Assembly: GCA_964442435.1 (NCBI GenBank)
Contig: CAYTZG010000012.1
Location: 1-54,731 of the forward strand
DNA from: CAMXAS01 sp964442435
Lineage (GTDB): Bacteria; Bacteroidota; Bacteroidia; Bacteroidales; P3
DNA length: 54,731 bases
Direction: 5' to 3'
Under the pieces are notes generated by a model. That model was not told where the DNA came from. It did no database searches and saw only the letters and a program-made list of their open reading frames with translations. Positions 8,432 to 18,403 of this stretch are shown here, piece by piece. The position numbers were made by a program, and so were the translations under genes. Numbering within the stretch: position 1 is the stretch's first letter; every line of letters starts with the position of its first letter.

Positions 8432-10939
8432 ATGAGTATGAGACACCTGACCGTTTACATCGGCACGATTCTGTTGCTTTGCATAACCGGCTTCACCACC
8501 GCGCAGGCCCAAAAGACCTACACGATTTCCGGTATCGTGACGGACGCCGCCAACAAAGAGACGTTGCCGCAGGCGCACATCATGATAGACGGGAAAAGCG
8601 GCGTCGGCGCCGTGACCGACTTCGACGGACGCTACACGCTGACCGTTTCCCAGCCGGAGGTCACGCTGATTTATCACTACATCGGCTACGACGTGCAACG
8701 GCAACAGGTCAGTTTCAAACCCGGCGAAACCCAAAAGGAAATCTCCGTCGCGCTCCGCACGAAGGCCACGGAACTCCGGGCCGTAAAAGTGGTGGGCACA
8801 CGCTATACGGCCGATGCCAAAACGTCGATTCAGACACTGGAAGTCGTGGGGCTCAAAGAGTTGGAAAAGAAGAACGCGACGACGCTTGACAAAGCCTTGA
8901 GCAATGTGGCCGGCTTGGCCATCGTGGATAACGAACCGCAGATGCGCGGCGGCAGCGGCTTCAGCTCCGGTATGGGCAGCCGCGTGGGCATGCTGTTGGA
9001 TGAGATGCCGATTCTGCGCGCCGACGCCGGACGTCCCACATGGAACCTGATTCCGATGGAAGACGTGGCGCAGGTGGAGGTACTTAAAGGCGCATCGTCC
9101 GTGCTGTTCGGCTCGGCCGCCATCAACGGCGCCATCAACGTGCGCACGGCCTATGCCAAAGCCGAACCGGAAACCAAGGCCAAACTGCATATCGGCGCTT
9201 ACAGCAAGCCCAAGCAGAAAGACCTGGCCCCTTGGACCAACACCCTGCCGCTCGTTTACGGCGCCAGCCTTTCGCACGCCCGGCGCATCGGCAAGAAATT
9301 CGACCTGACGCTGGCCGCGGAATTCGAGAACAACGACGGTTACCGTGGCCCCGGCAGCGCGCCCTCCACGGGCCCTGACAAGAAAAACGAACTCGTGCGG
9401 CAGGAAATGCGCGTGCGCGCCAACACGGGTATGCAATACCGCATCAACGAACAATGGACGGTGGCGTTGAACGGCAACTTCATGTATTCCGACAACGAGA
9501 TGTATAACTTCTGGTACAACGCCGACGAGGGCATTTACTACTCCTACCCCGGTTCGTTGACCCACTTCAGGGATTACATCTTTTTCATCGACCCGCACGT
9601 CAAATACGTGCACCCCAACGGCGGCATCCATACGTTCGACTCGCGCGTGTTCTACTCCGACAACTACGCCATCGACATGCCGGCCGACGTGCTGGGGCAG
9701 GATGCGTTCTCGCGCAGTGTCTATAACGCCTATCAGTATAAAAAGACGTTCAAGAAGGCTGGCGGCCTGTCGTTGGCCACGGGCGCGACCAACCAGTTCA
9801 CCTATTCGTTCGGCGAGGTCTTTTCCGGCAGTTTGGAGAACTTCGGCGAAGGCCACCATACGGGCGACAACTTCGCGCTTTTCGCGTTGTTGAGCAAGAA
9901 ATTCTTTGACGAGAGTCTGGGCATCGAACTCGGCGGCCGTTGGGAACTCTGCATGGTGGACGAATGGATGGAAAATTCGCCGGTATTCCAACTCGGCCTC
10001 AACTACGAACTCAAGAAATCGCATACGTTCTTCCGCGGCTCTATCGGACAAGGCTACCGCGCCGCCACGATAGGCGAGAAATTCATCATCACGAAGGTGG
10101 GGATGTTCGGCTTCTATCCCAACCCCGACTTGCAATCGGAACGTAGCCTGAACATGGAACTCGGCGTAAGGCAGATGTTCCGCATCGGCGCCATCCAAGG
10201 CTTTGTGGACGTGGCCGGCTTCCATCAGATTTACAACAACTACATCGAGTTTTTCTTCGGGCCGTGGAACCGGAACGCCAATACGTTGGAGCAATACGGT
10301 TTCCGCTATTTCAACACGGGCAAGGCCACGATTTCGGGCGTGGAGGCCTCGCTGATGTTCGAGGCTGAATTGGCCGATTACGTGAACCTGCAGACGATGC
10401 TCAACTATACGTATTCGCTGCCCGTGTGCCGCGACCGCGACTTCGTTTACGCCACGACGAATCCCGGCACCCCATACGAATACAACTACACCTACGAAAA
10501 CAGCGCGTCCGACCCCTCGCACGGCATCCTCAAATACCGCATCCAGCACATGGCCAAACTGGACGTCAACCTCAATTTCCTCAAACGCTTCACAATCGGT
10601 ACCGGTCTGCAATATATGAGCGCGATGCAAATTGTGGACAAACTATTCTTGAAATTGGATAGTCGTTCTGACGACCATGCGCCGTGGTTGGATTATTTTG
10701 ACGAACCGCTTCCATTTGACGGCATGGTCAACTGGATGGAACAGCACAAACGCGGCTCGCTGATCTGGGATCTGCGCGCCAGCGTGGAATTGGGCGCGTT
10801 TACGATTGCCGTCTCAATGAGCAACGTGCTCAACAGCACGTATGCGTTGCGGCCGCTCTGCGTGGAACCGCCGCGCCTGACCAAGGTGCAAATCATGTAC
10901 CGCTTTACCGAGAAATACAGAGAACGTAAAACCGAATAA
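8432..10939 (+). CDS. TonB-dependent outer-membrane receptor
   Basis: An 835-residue beta-barrel transporter (833 if the second ATG at 8438 is used) that would import a ligand across the outer membrane using TonB energy. It has a signal peptide ending at TAQAQ, then a carboxypeptidase-regulatory-like domain (about 28-110; SGIVTDAAN, VTDFDGRYTL, YIGYD), a plug domain (about 130-235; VGLKELEKKN, EVLKGASSVLFGSAAINGAI), and a 22-strand-type barrel. It lacks a SusD partner, so it is not a Sus pair. The substrate cannot be inferred. The next gene, 33 nt downstream, encodes a T9SS cargo protein and is probably cotranscribed. Confidence 0.9.
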   Translation: MSMRHLTVYIGTILLLCITGFTTAQAQKTYTISGIVTDAANKETLPQAHIMIDGKSGVGAVTDFDGRYTLTVSQPEVTLIYHYIGYDVQRQQVSFKPGETQKEISVALRTKATELRAVKVVGTRYTADAKTSIQTLEVVGLKELEKKNATTLDKALSNVAGLAIVDNEPQMRGGSGFSSGMGSRVGMLLDEMPILRADAGRPTWNLIPMEDVAQVEVLKGASSVLFGSAAINGAINVRTAYAKAEPETKAKLHIGAYSKPKQKDLAPWTNTLPLVYGASLSHARRIGKKFDLTLAAEFENNDGYRGPGSAPSTGPDKKNELVRQEMRVRANTGMQYRINEQWTVALNGNFMYSDNEMYNFWYNADEGIYYSYPGSLTHFRDYIFFIDPHVKYVHPNGGIHTFDSRVFYSDNYAIDMPADVLGQDAFSRSVYNAYQYKKTFKKAGGLSLATGATNQFTYSFGEVFSGSLENFGEGHHTGDNFALFALLSKKFFDESLGIELGGRWELCMVDEWMENSPVFQLGLNYELKKSHTFFRGSIGQGYRAATIGEKFIITKVGMFGFYPNPDLQSERSLNMELGVRQMFRIGAIQGFVDVAGFHQIYNNYIEFFFGPWNRNANTLEQYGFRYFNTGKATISGVEASLMFEAELADYVNLQTMLNYTYSLPVCRDRDFVYATTNPGTPYEYNYTYENSASDPSHGILKYRIQHMAKLDVNLNFLKRFTIGTGLQYMSAMQIVDKLFLKLDSRSDDHAPWLDYFDEPLPFDGMVNWMEQHKRGSLIWDLRASVELGAFTIAVSMSNVLNSTYALRPLCVEPPRLTKVQIMYRFTEKYRERKTE

Positions 10940-10972
10940 ACTCAATTTGTATAACCCTAAAAAAAGACCATA

Positions 10973-11953
10973 ATGAAAAAGACTTTGGTATTGCTGACCG
11001 CCTTGCTGACGGTTAGCTTCGCTTGGGCACAGGAGTTGCCCGACGGCGGTTTTGAAAATTGGAAACAAGACGGCCCCAATTATCAAGGAAATTACTATGA
11101 CGAATTGGCCAATCCGTTTTGGCAAACGTTGAATATGCTTTCGACCTTGGAACCCGAAATGGGCACCGGCCCCATCGTTGTATTCAAGGAACAGGGCAGA
11201 CGCGGATTCTGCCCCCGCATGGCATCCGACCAATTGCAATTGGGCACCAAAACCATTTTCTTGCCCGGTGTTGTCGGTTCGTTCACCGTTGACATCAAAA
11301 ATCAGACGGCGCATTTCGGCCGTCCCTATACCGGTAAGCCTGAAAGTTTGAAAGGTTTCATGAAATACAAACCCGTGAACGGTGACTCGGCCGCCATCTT
11401 CGTGGAAGTTTACACGACGAAAGACGGCAAACGGGAAATGGTTGGCCGTGTAGAACAAAGATTTTTCAATGCCATTGAGCAATGGACGGAATTCGATTTG
11501 CCCATCCGCTATCGTATTGAAGACGATGTGGAGATTGACTCCATCTGCGTGCTTTTCGTATCCAGCGCGGGCTACGATTTCGACGATTTGTTCAACTGCA
11601 AAGGTCAAATCGGCAGTACGCTTTGGGTGGACGGTTGCCGCTTCGTCATAGACGGTAACGACCCCGGTGAACCGGACGCCGCTTTGCCCCTAAACCCTGA
11701 CAATACCGCCAACGAATCCGCCGATATGCTCAACGTCCGCACCTACCCCAACCCGGCGACGGATGTTTTGAACGTAGTGGTGGAAGAAAACGCCCAGCTG
11801 ACGATTCTTGACCAAGCCGGCCGCATCTTGCTGCAACAGGCCGTTGTGGCGGGCGAAAACACGCTGAACATCGCCAACCTCAAAGCCGGTTTCTACACCT
11901 ATCGCGTGATGGGTGCGCAGAAGAACGGCAGCGGCAAATTCATCAAGAAATAA
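10973..11953 (+). CDS. PCMD-like secreted protein with T9SS sorting domain
   Basis: A 326-residue exported protein with a clear signal peptide (cleavage at SFAWA-QE, residues 19-20). Residues about 20-235 resemble the PCMD fold (putative carbohydrate metabolism domain), opening with LPDGGFENW and closing with LWVDGCRFVI, the same opening and closing pattern as the N-termini of the two giant proteins downstream. The C-terminal 75 residues form a type A T9SS sorting domain: TYPNPATDVLNV, then ILDQAGRILL, LKAGFYTYRV and a basic end (KFIKK). It is predicted to reach the cell surface. Base composition is more AT-rich than in the flanking genes. It sits 33 nt after the TonB receptor and is followed by a hairpin. 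Confidence 0.75.
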   Translation: MKKTLVLLTALLTVSFAWAQELPDGGFENWKQDGPNYQGNYYDELANPFWQTLNMLSTLEPEMGTGPIVVFKEQGRRGFCPRMASDQLQLGTKTIFLPGVVGSFTVDIKNQTAHFGRPYTGKPESLKGFMKYKPVNGDSAAIFVEVYTTKDGKREMVGRVEQRFFNAIEQWTEFDLPIRYRIEDDVEIDSICVLFVSSAGYDFDDLFNCKGQIGSTLWVDGCRFVIDGNDPGEPDAALPLNPDNTANESADMLNVRTYPNPATDVLNVVVEENAQLTILDQAGRILLQQAVVAGENTLNIANLKAGFYTYRVMGAQKNGSGKFIKK

Positions 11954-11977
11954 GCTTGAACAACCGCTTTTTTCATT

Positions 11978-12014
11978 CGGAAGCCGGCCCGCAAAGGTCG
12001 GCTTCCGTGCTTTA
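11978..12014 (+). terminator. Hairpin after the PCMD-like gene
   Basis: A perfect 9-bp stem (CGGAAGCCG at 11978-11986 with CGGCTTCCG at 11999-12007) and a 12-nt loop. The following T-run is poor, so termination may be partial. Confidence 0.6.
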
Positions 12015-12159
12015 TAGCCCCTCGGATTTACCGAAATTTCGGTAAAATTTCCGGTTCGCGCCGAAATCGGGCTTAGCAAACACATATTACAATATAAATC
12101 AATTGTTTACAAATTATCTTTATAATGAATATACGCGCGCGAGGCTGAAATTCGGTATT

Positions 12160-12191
12160 TTTGTCAGGAAACTGTCAGTTTCTTAACTTAG
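12160..12191 (+). promoter_or_regulatory. Promoter of the giant-repeat gene pair
   Basis: TTTG (12160-12163), exactly 20 nt spacer, TAACTTAG (12184-12191; one mismatch to TAnnTTTG). The start is predicted near 12198 with a 20-nt leader. An alternative -7 reading, TATTTTTG at 12156-12163, lacks a partner at -33. Confidence 0.55.
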
Positions 12192-12217
12192 ATTTGTTGC
12201 GTTTAATAGACACCACT

Positions 12218-15200
12218 ATGAAAAAGCATCTGTTTGCTTTGTCGCTGTCCTTCTGCATGGCGTTCGGCTTGGGTTCGACCGCCTTCGGACAGGCTCTCAC
12301 GGAAAAGAACGGCACGCCCCAGGCGCCCAATTACGATTTTGAGGTTTGGGATAACCCTGAACCTTGGGGATGGAATTCGAGTTCGAGTTTTGAAGCGGGG
12401 CATACGGCCTCTCAATTCAAAAAAAAACAATCCATTTGGTCTTCCAACGATGTCCGCCCGCAAAGCAAGGGACAGTTCTCGGCCTACATCAAAGTGACCC
12501 AATCCAGTTGGTATCATTACAAACCTTGGACCTTAGGCGTCACCTCGCATGAGGTTATGGGCACACTGACCACGGGGACGCTGTATTTTTGGGATGATAA
12601 ACAAAATTCCAATTCCTGCATTCATACGCAAACCGATGACAATAGCAAAAGTCATAATTTTACAGGCCGTCCTGACTCAATCGTGTTTTGGGTTAAGAAA
12701 GGCCCCAACGGCGGACGACCGGCCGATTTTACGATGTACCTGCACCGAAACGAAATGTTGGCAGACCTCGGTTCTTCTTTCATGCGCATAAAAAGAGGCC
12801 TAGCGGGAGAACCGAGTGAACCGTCTTTTTATTCAACCACCGTCATCGGTTCGGCTTCCTGCAAAATCACGAACACCGACTGGCAGCGCATCAGCCTGCC
12901 GATTGCATACGCCAGCGACGAAACGCCCGCCTATCTGTTGGCCAGCTTTACGGCCGGCAACAACTTCCGCGAAGTGGTGGAAGGCGACGAACTTTGGGTG
13001 GACGACATGATGTTTATCTACAAACCGAGCCTGCACATCGACTTGGACGAGGTTGTGCCGGTGCCGGTACACCAAACAGAACCGTTCGTATCTTTCGACG
13101 TCCCGTTCACGCTCAACGGCACGATGAGCCCGTTCAACCTTGAGGAAGACAATGTAATCTACGCCGAACTCTCGGACGAAAACGGTTCTTTCGACGCGCC
13201 GATGACCTTAAACAGCCTGACGACCGACGAGAGCGGCAAGATGGTTTGCCAATTCCCGATTGACTTGCCTTTCAACGCCGAAAGCCATTACAAACTCCGC
13301 CTGCGGGCCACGAACTACCCGCTGTTGAGTGACAATACGGTGGAACTGGCCCCCTATTACGTTTACCGTTTGGTGGTTGAAGCCAATCCGGCTTGGGGTT
13401 CCGACCTGCAGACCATTGATTCGCTCTTGCGCGAAAACACAACCTATACGGCCCACTGCGGCAACATTCTGACGGGCCTGCATCTGAGCCAATGGCTGTT
13501 GAACGGCGAAGCGGTTTCGGACGCCTTGTCGCACACGCTGACGATGGATCAAGACTACACGCTGACGGCGCAATTCGACACGAACTACTATGCCGTAACG
13601 GTATTGGCCTCCGTGGGCGGCGGTTTTGAACTCGACGGCGCGGAAGCCGACGGCAGCCAAACCCGCTACGAAGCCGAAATCATCCACAATGCGGTGCTGA
13701 ACCTGAGCGCCACGGCCGATTTCGGTTATCACTTCCGCGAATGGCAGTTGAACGGCGAACCGCTGTCAACCGACAATCCGTTGGCCTACACCGTAACGGA
13801 GACCGCCAACCTGACCGCGGTTTTCGATACCAACGTTTACGAACTTTCGTTCTCCGCCACGCCGGCCGACATGGGCTCGGCTTCCAACAGCGGGGCTTAC
13901 AAGCATTTTACGAGCGTAAGCGCGACGGCCGAACCCGCCCCCTACGCCCAATTCAGCTATTGGCGCAAGGCCGGCGAAACGGAAGCGGTTTCTTACAACG
14001 CCACGCTGCTGATTGAATCGGTGAGCGCGGCGGCCGCCTACGAAGCCGTATTCGCCTCGCAGACGTTTGAGGTGACGACGGTGACCGAACCCGCCGAATA
14101 CGGACAGACGGACGGCGACGCCACCTATGAGGCCTTCCCGTTGACGGAACAGGCGCAAGTCAGCGCCCAAGCCGCCGAGGGCTATCATTTCACGTACTGG
14201 ACGTATGCCATCGACGGCACGAACCAGACCGACCGGCCGACCGACAACCCGTTGGTATTCGTTGAAAACGGCCATGTGGCGCACGCCTACGCGTTTACGG
14301 CGCATTTCGACATCAACCGCTATGCGCTGATGGCCGAAGCCGAACACGGCATGGTGGAAGGCGACGGCACGTTTGAGCACGGGGCCGAAGTGACGCTGAG
14401 CGCGACGCCCGACTACGGCTATGCGTTCGACGGCTGGTATGAAAACGGCGACCTGCTTGGCGACGAACCGACGCTGACGCTGGTGTTGACGGCCGAACGG
14501 CATCTGACGGCCGTTTGCACGCCGCTGACCTATACGCTGACGTTCGGGGTCAATGACCCGGCCCTCGGCCATATCGCGCAACCGACCGAAGCCGAAGGCG
14601 TTTACGCGCATTTCTCGGAATTGACCGTTACGGCCGAAGCGACCGAAGGCAACGAATTCCGCCATTGGGTCATCAATGGCGAGAACGTGAACGGCGCGGC
14701 CACCCACACGCTGACCGTGGACGGCCCCTTGGCCGTGGAAGCCTTCTTTACGCCCTTGCGCAAACAACTGACCGTGCTGAATCCGCATGAAGAACGCGGC
14801 ACGGTAACGGGCGACGGGCTTTACGAACACGGTGAGGCCGCGGAACTGACAGCCAATGTAAACTTCGGCTATCGGTTCACGCACTGGACGGACGCGGACG
14901 GCGAAACCTATACCGCCAACCCGCTCGCCATAGACGCCTTGACCGAAGACCGGACGCTGACCGTACATTTCGAAGCGATGCCGTTTGCGCTTTGCCTCGA
15001 CAACCCGACGCCCGCCTTGGGCGCTTATACCGTAAACGACGAAACGCCGACCGAAGCCTGCACGGTATTCCCGTATCTGCAGACGGTGACGCTGACGGCC
15101 ACCCCTGCGGCCAAAAAACGCTTCGTGGGCTGGCGGGATGCCGAAACGGACGAACTGTTGTCCGACAACCCGCTGCAACTGACCATGCGGGCCGACATCA

Positions 15201-18200
15201 CGCTGACGGCCGAATTCGACGATGCCGTCTATGCCGTACAGGGCTCGGCCTATCCGATGGAAGCGGCCGACATAACGGGCAGCGATGAATATTACCTGAA
15301 CGCGACGGCCCTGCTGACCGCCACGCCGCGTTTCGGCTTTACGTTCACGGGCTGGTACAATGAACAGGGCGAACGCCTGACCGAAGACCTGTCTTATGAA
15401 TTCCCGGTGAAAAAAGCCGTTTACTATGTGGCGCGTTTTGAACGGAACCACTATACGCTGAACGTGACGGCCATGCCGACCGAGGGCGGTAGGGTGACGG
15501 GCGGCGGCGAACGTCCGTACGGCTACAATACGAAAGCGGAGGCCCTGCCGAACGAAGGCTGGCAGTTCAACGGCTGGTTCGACCAAGATGGCGCGTTGGT
15601 GTCCGACCAGGCCGTCTATTACCCGACGGTGCTGAAAGACGAAACGCTGACGGCGCAATTCGGCCCCAAAGCCCTGAGCATCACGCTGAGTTGCGAACCG
15701 GCTGAAGCGGGCACCGTCAAGCGGCTCGGACAAGCCGACGCCGGCTTCTTCTACAACGAACCGGTGTCGTTCTCGGCCCAGCCGAGCGAAGTATATACAT
15801 TCAGCCATTGGACCGATGCCGACGGCAACCTCTTGGGCGAATCGGCCAACCTGAACCTGACGCCGACCACCGACCTGCATCTGACGGCGCATTTCACCGC
15901 GCGCGCGTTCCAAACCGCCGATATCTCCGTTCAACCGGCGGGCGCCGGCCAACTGGCCAACCTGCCCGAAACTTGGGTTTACGGCCAATCCTACAGCGTG
16001 GCCGTCAACCAAACGGACAACCGCTATACGTTTGTCGGCTGGATGGATGCCGAGGGCGTGACGCGCTCGACGGAAACGACCTATACGTTCACGTTTGACC
16101 ATCAGCGGCTCGTGGCGCAGTTCGAAGCCAAGGCCGTGGCCGTGAACATCGCTTGCGAACCGGCACAGGCCGGCCAAGTGACGCTGACGGGCGAACCCCG
16201 CTACTTTGAAACCGTGACACTGACCCCGCAGGCCGCCCACGGCTACCGCTTCGCCGCCTGGCGCAACGCCCAGGGCGAAACGCTGGAAAGCACGGCAGCG
16301 GCACTGACGTGGAACCTGAACGGCGACCTCAGCCTGACGGCCGTCTTTACGCCTGAAACTTACAACATTCTGGTGGCCGCCGTACCCGAAGCGGGCGGCC
16401 TAATCGCCGGCCCGGCCACGGCCGAATACGGCCAAACCGTGACCTTGACCGCCACGGCCAACGACGGCTATGAGTTCCAAGCCTACGAAAACGCCGAGGG
16501 CAAGGCCATCTGCTACGACCCCGCCTTTACGACGACTGTCAACGGCCCGCTGAATCTGAACGCGCGCTTTGCGCCGCGTGCTTACACGCTCCATGCCGTT
16601 CCGGCTGACAAGACGCTGGGACAGACCAAGGGCAGCGGCCAGTTCGCTTTCGGCGAAACGGTAACGGTCAAGGCCTGGCCGATGGCGCAGGGTTATACGT
16701 TCTCGCATTGGAGCGCCGACCCGCAGGGCAACGACATGCTTTCGGACGAAGCCGAATACCGATACACGATGACGGCCGAAAACCGCACGATTTACGCCTG
16801 CTTCAAACTGCAGACCCTGCAGCTGGAACTGACGGCCAATCTGCCGCAAGCCGGCACGTTGCAGGGCGGCGGCGAAAAGACCTACGGTGAAACCGTGACC
16901 CTGACCGCCACGGCCAACAATGGCTATATATGGAAAGGCTTCAGCGAATACGACGTATTGCTGACCGAAGAAACGAGCTGGACGTTTACGATGACGGAAA
17001 ACCGCCGGATTGTGGGTGTCTTTGCGCCGATGATGTGGCAGATTACCGCCACCGATATACCGGAGGGCGTGAAGGTGAAAGGCACGGGCGAAGCGGCGCA
17101 CGGCACGGAAGCCGTTATTGAGGCCGTTTTGCCGCATACGCTCGACTTCGTGGCCTGGACGGATGCCGAGGGCAACACTGTCGGCACCGAAAACCCGTTG
17201 CGCGTAACGGTTATGAACGATTTGCAACTGACCCCGCATTGCACGCCGCACCTGTTGCCGCTCAGCGTGACGATTGAACCGGCGGGCGCCGGGTCGGTCA
17301 TTACCGACGGCTTTACGGACAATGCGGGCGCGTTCCGCCATGGCGAGGACATCGCGCTGGAAGTGATGCCGGCTCACGGCTACACGTTCGCGGGCTGGGA
17401 AGAAGACGGCGTTTTGATCAGCGATGAAAACCCCTATACCTACCGTATATTGGCCGAAAGCCGCTTGAAAGCCGTGTTCCAACCCGCCGGCTGGACGATT
17501 ACGACGGGTTCCAACCTCTCGCTCGGCGGTACGACCGCCGGTGACGGCATCTATCCGCAGGGCGCCACCGTGGAAGTGACGGCGACGCCGGCCAACGGTT
17601 TCGAATTCATGCACTGGATGGAAAACGGCGAAATCGTGAGCACGGAAGCCGTATATCGCTTTGTGGCCGACAACGACCGCCAGCTTTTGGCCGACTTCCA
17701 AATCCATTACTTCCAGATTCAGGTGGAAGCCAACCCGACCATCGGGGCCAAGGTAAGCGGCAGCGGCGCCTACAGCGCGCAAGACACCGTAACGCTGAGC
17801 GTAACGCCCACCAACGGCTATGCGTTTATCGCCTGGGTATGCGAGGGCGACACCTTATCGAAAGAAACCAACTATCGCTTCATACCCGAACGCGATATGC
17901 AAATCGTGGCCCAGATGAAGAAACTGACCACAACGGTTTCCGCCAACGTGACGCCTTTTGACGGCGGCACGGTGACCGGCGCCGGCGAATACCGCGTGGG
18001 CGACCTTGTGACGCTGACGGCGATACCGAACGAAAGATACATTTTCCGTCAGTGGGTGGATAAACGGCAGAACATCGTAAGCCTTGACCAAACGTTCCGC
18101 TTTACGGCCGGAGACGATGTATCCTATATCGCCGAATTCGGCCTTAAAGATATCGATGATTTTGACCCGAACGTGGCCGTCTATCCGACGCCTTTCAGCG

Positions 18201-18397
18201 GCGAGGTGCACCTTGAAGGCGAAAACATGGACAAAATCATGTGGTTCAACGCCTTTGGCGTGAAAGTGGCGCAATACGAAATCAACTCCAACACGCATAC
18301 CATCATGACGACCGATACCTGGCCGAGAGGTTTGTATATCTACCGCATCGTCGGCAACAGCGGCAAGGTGGTCAAAGGTAAAGCGTTAAAACTCTAA
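12218..18397 (+). CDS. Giant T9SS-secreted InlB B-repeat protein 1
   Basis: A 2059-residue protein starting at the ATG at 12218 (MKKHLFALSL; signal peptide cleaved near AFG-QA). Order: a PCMD-like domain (to about 270, ending in LWVDDMMFIYKP), a beta-sandwich of about 110 residues (VPFTLNGTMSP...RATNYPLLSD), then about 21 tandem repeats of some 75 residues (about 385-1975) and a type A T9SS sorting domain (VAVYPTPFSGEVHL...GLYIYRIVG). Each repeat has the divergent InlB/Listeria-Bacteroides B-repeat pattern: G-Y-x-F-x-x-W, a GE or DG turn, NP or an equivalent, and L-T-A-x-F before the next repeat. It is probably an extended surface stalk or adhesin. The first 650 bases are clearly AT-richer than the repeat region. 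The paralogue starts 6 nt downstream. Confidence 0.85.
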   Translation: MKKHLFALSLSFCMAFGLGSTAFGQALTEKNGTPQAPNYDFEVWDNPEPWGWNSSSSFEAGHTASQFKKKQSIWSSNDVRPQSKGQFSAYIKVTQSSWYHYKPWTLGVTSHEVMGTLTTGTLYFWDDKQNSNSCIHTQTDDNSKSHNFTGRPDSIVFWVKKGPNGGRPADFTMYLHRNEMLADLGSSFMRIKRGLAGEPSEPSFYSTTVIGSASCKITNTDWQRISLPIAYASDETPAYLLASFTAGNNFREVVEGDELWVDDMMFIYKPSLHIDLDEVVPVPVHQTEPFVSFDVPFTLNGTMSPFNLEEDNVIYAELSDENGSFDAPMTLNSLTTDESGKMVCQFPIDLPFNAESHYKLRLRATNYPLLSDNTVELAPYYVYRLVVEANPAWGSDLQTIDSLLRENTTYTAHCGNILTGLHLSQWLLNGEAVSDALSHTLTMDQDYTLTAQFDTNYYAVTVLASVGGGFELDGAEADGSQTRYEAEIIHNAVLNLSATADFGYHFREWQLNGEPLSTDNPLAYTVTETANLTAVFDTNVYELSFSATPADMGSASNSGAYKHFTSVSATAEPAPYAQFSYWRKAGETEAVSYNATLLIESVSAAAAYEAVFASQTFEVTTVTEPAEYGQTDGDATYEAFPLTEQAQVSAQAAEGYHFTYWTYAIDGTNQTDRPTDNPLVFVENGHVAHAYAFTAHFDINRYALMAEAEHGMVEGDGTFEHGAEVTLSATPDYGYAFDGWYENGDLLGDEPTLTLVLTAERHLTAVCTPLTYTLTFGVNDPALGHIAQPTEAEGVYAHFSELTVTAEATEGNEFRHWVINGENVNGAATHTLTVDGPLAVEAFFTPLRKQLTVLNPHEERGTVTGDGLYEHGEAAELTANVNFGYRFTHWTDADGETYTANPLAIDALTEDRTLTVHFEAMPFALCLDNPTPALGAYTVNDETPTEACTVFPYLQTVTLTATPAAKKRFVGWRDAETDELLSDNPLQLTMRADITLTAEFDDAVYAVQGSAYPMEAADITGSDEYYLNATALLTATPRFGFTFTGWYNEQGERLTEDLSYEFPVKKAVYYVARFERNHYTLNVTAMPTEGGRVTGGGERPYGYNTKAEALPNEGWQFNGWFDQDGALVSDQAVYYPTVLKDETLTAQFGPKALSITLSCEPAEAGTVKRLGQADAGFFYNEPVSFSAQPSEVYTFSHWTDADGNLLGESANLNLTPTTDLHLTAHFTARAFQTADISVQPAGAGQLANLPETWVYGQSYSVAVNQTDNRYTFVGWMDAEGVTRSTETTYTFTFDHQRLVAQFEAKAVAVNIACEPAQAGQVTLTGEPRYFETVTLTPQAAHGYRFAAWRNAQGETLESTAAALTWNLNGDLSLTAVFTPETYNILVAAVPEAGGLIAGPATAEYGQTVTLTATANDGYEFQAYENAEGKAICYDPAFTTTVNGPLNLNARFAPRAYTLHAVPADKTLGQTKGSGQFAFGETVTVKAWPMAQGYTFSHWSADPQGNDMLSDEAEYRYTMTAENRTIYACFKLQTLQLELTANLPQAGTLQGGGEKTYGETVTLTATANNGYIWKGFSEYDVLLTEETSWTFTMTENRRIVGVFAPMMWQITATDIPEGVKVKGTGEAAHGTEAVIEAVLPHTLDFVAWTDAEGNTVGTENPLRVTVMNDLQLTPHCTPHLLPLSVTIEPAGAGSVITDGFTDNAGAFRHGEDIALEVMPAHGYTFAGWEEDGVLISDENPYTYRILAESRLKAVFQPAGWTITTGSNLSLGGTTAGDGIYPQGATVEVTATPANGFEFMHWMENGEIVSTEAVYRFVADNDRQLLADFQIHYFQIQVEANPTIGAKVSGSGAYSAQDTVTLSVTPTNGYAFIAWVCEGDTLSKETNYRFIPERDMQIVAQMKKLTTTVSANVTPFDGGTVTGAGEYRVGDLVTLTAIPNERYIFRQWVDKRQNIVSLDQTFRFTAGDDVSYIAEFGLKDIDDFDPNVAVYPTPFSGEVHLEGENMDKIMWFNAFGVKVAQYEINSNTHTIMTTDTWPRGLYIYRIVGNSGKVVKGKALKL

Positions 18398-18403
18398 ACG
18401 GGG

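Noticed and set aside
8432..10939. SusC/SusD polysaccharide utilisation pair
   Set aside because: The receptor is shorter than a typical SusC, lacks the usual SusC plug wording, and no SusD-like lipoprotein follows.
12161..12217. TTG start 19 codons upstream of giant protein 1
   Set aside because: It lies within the promoter and would put a polar stretch before the signal peptide; the ATG at 12218 fits.
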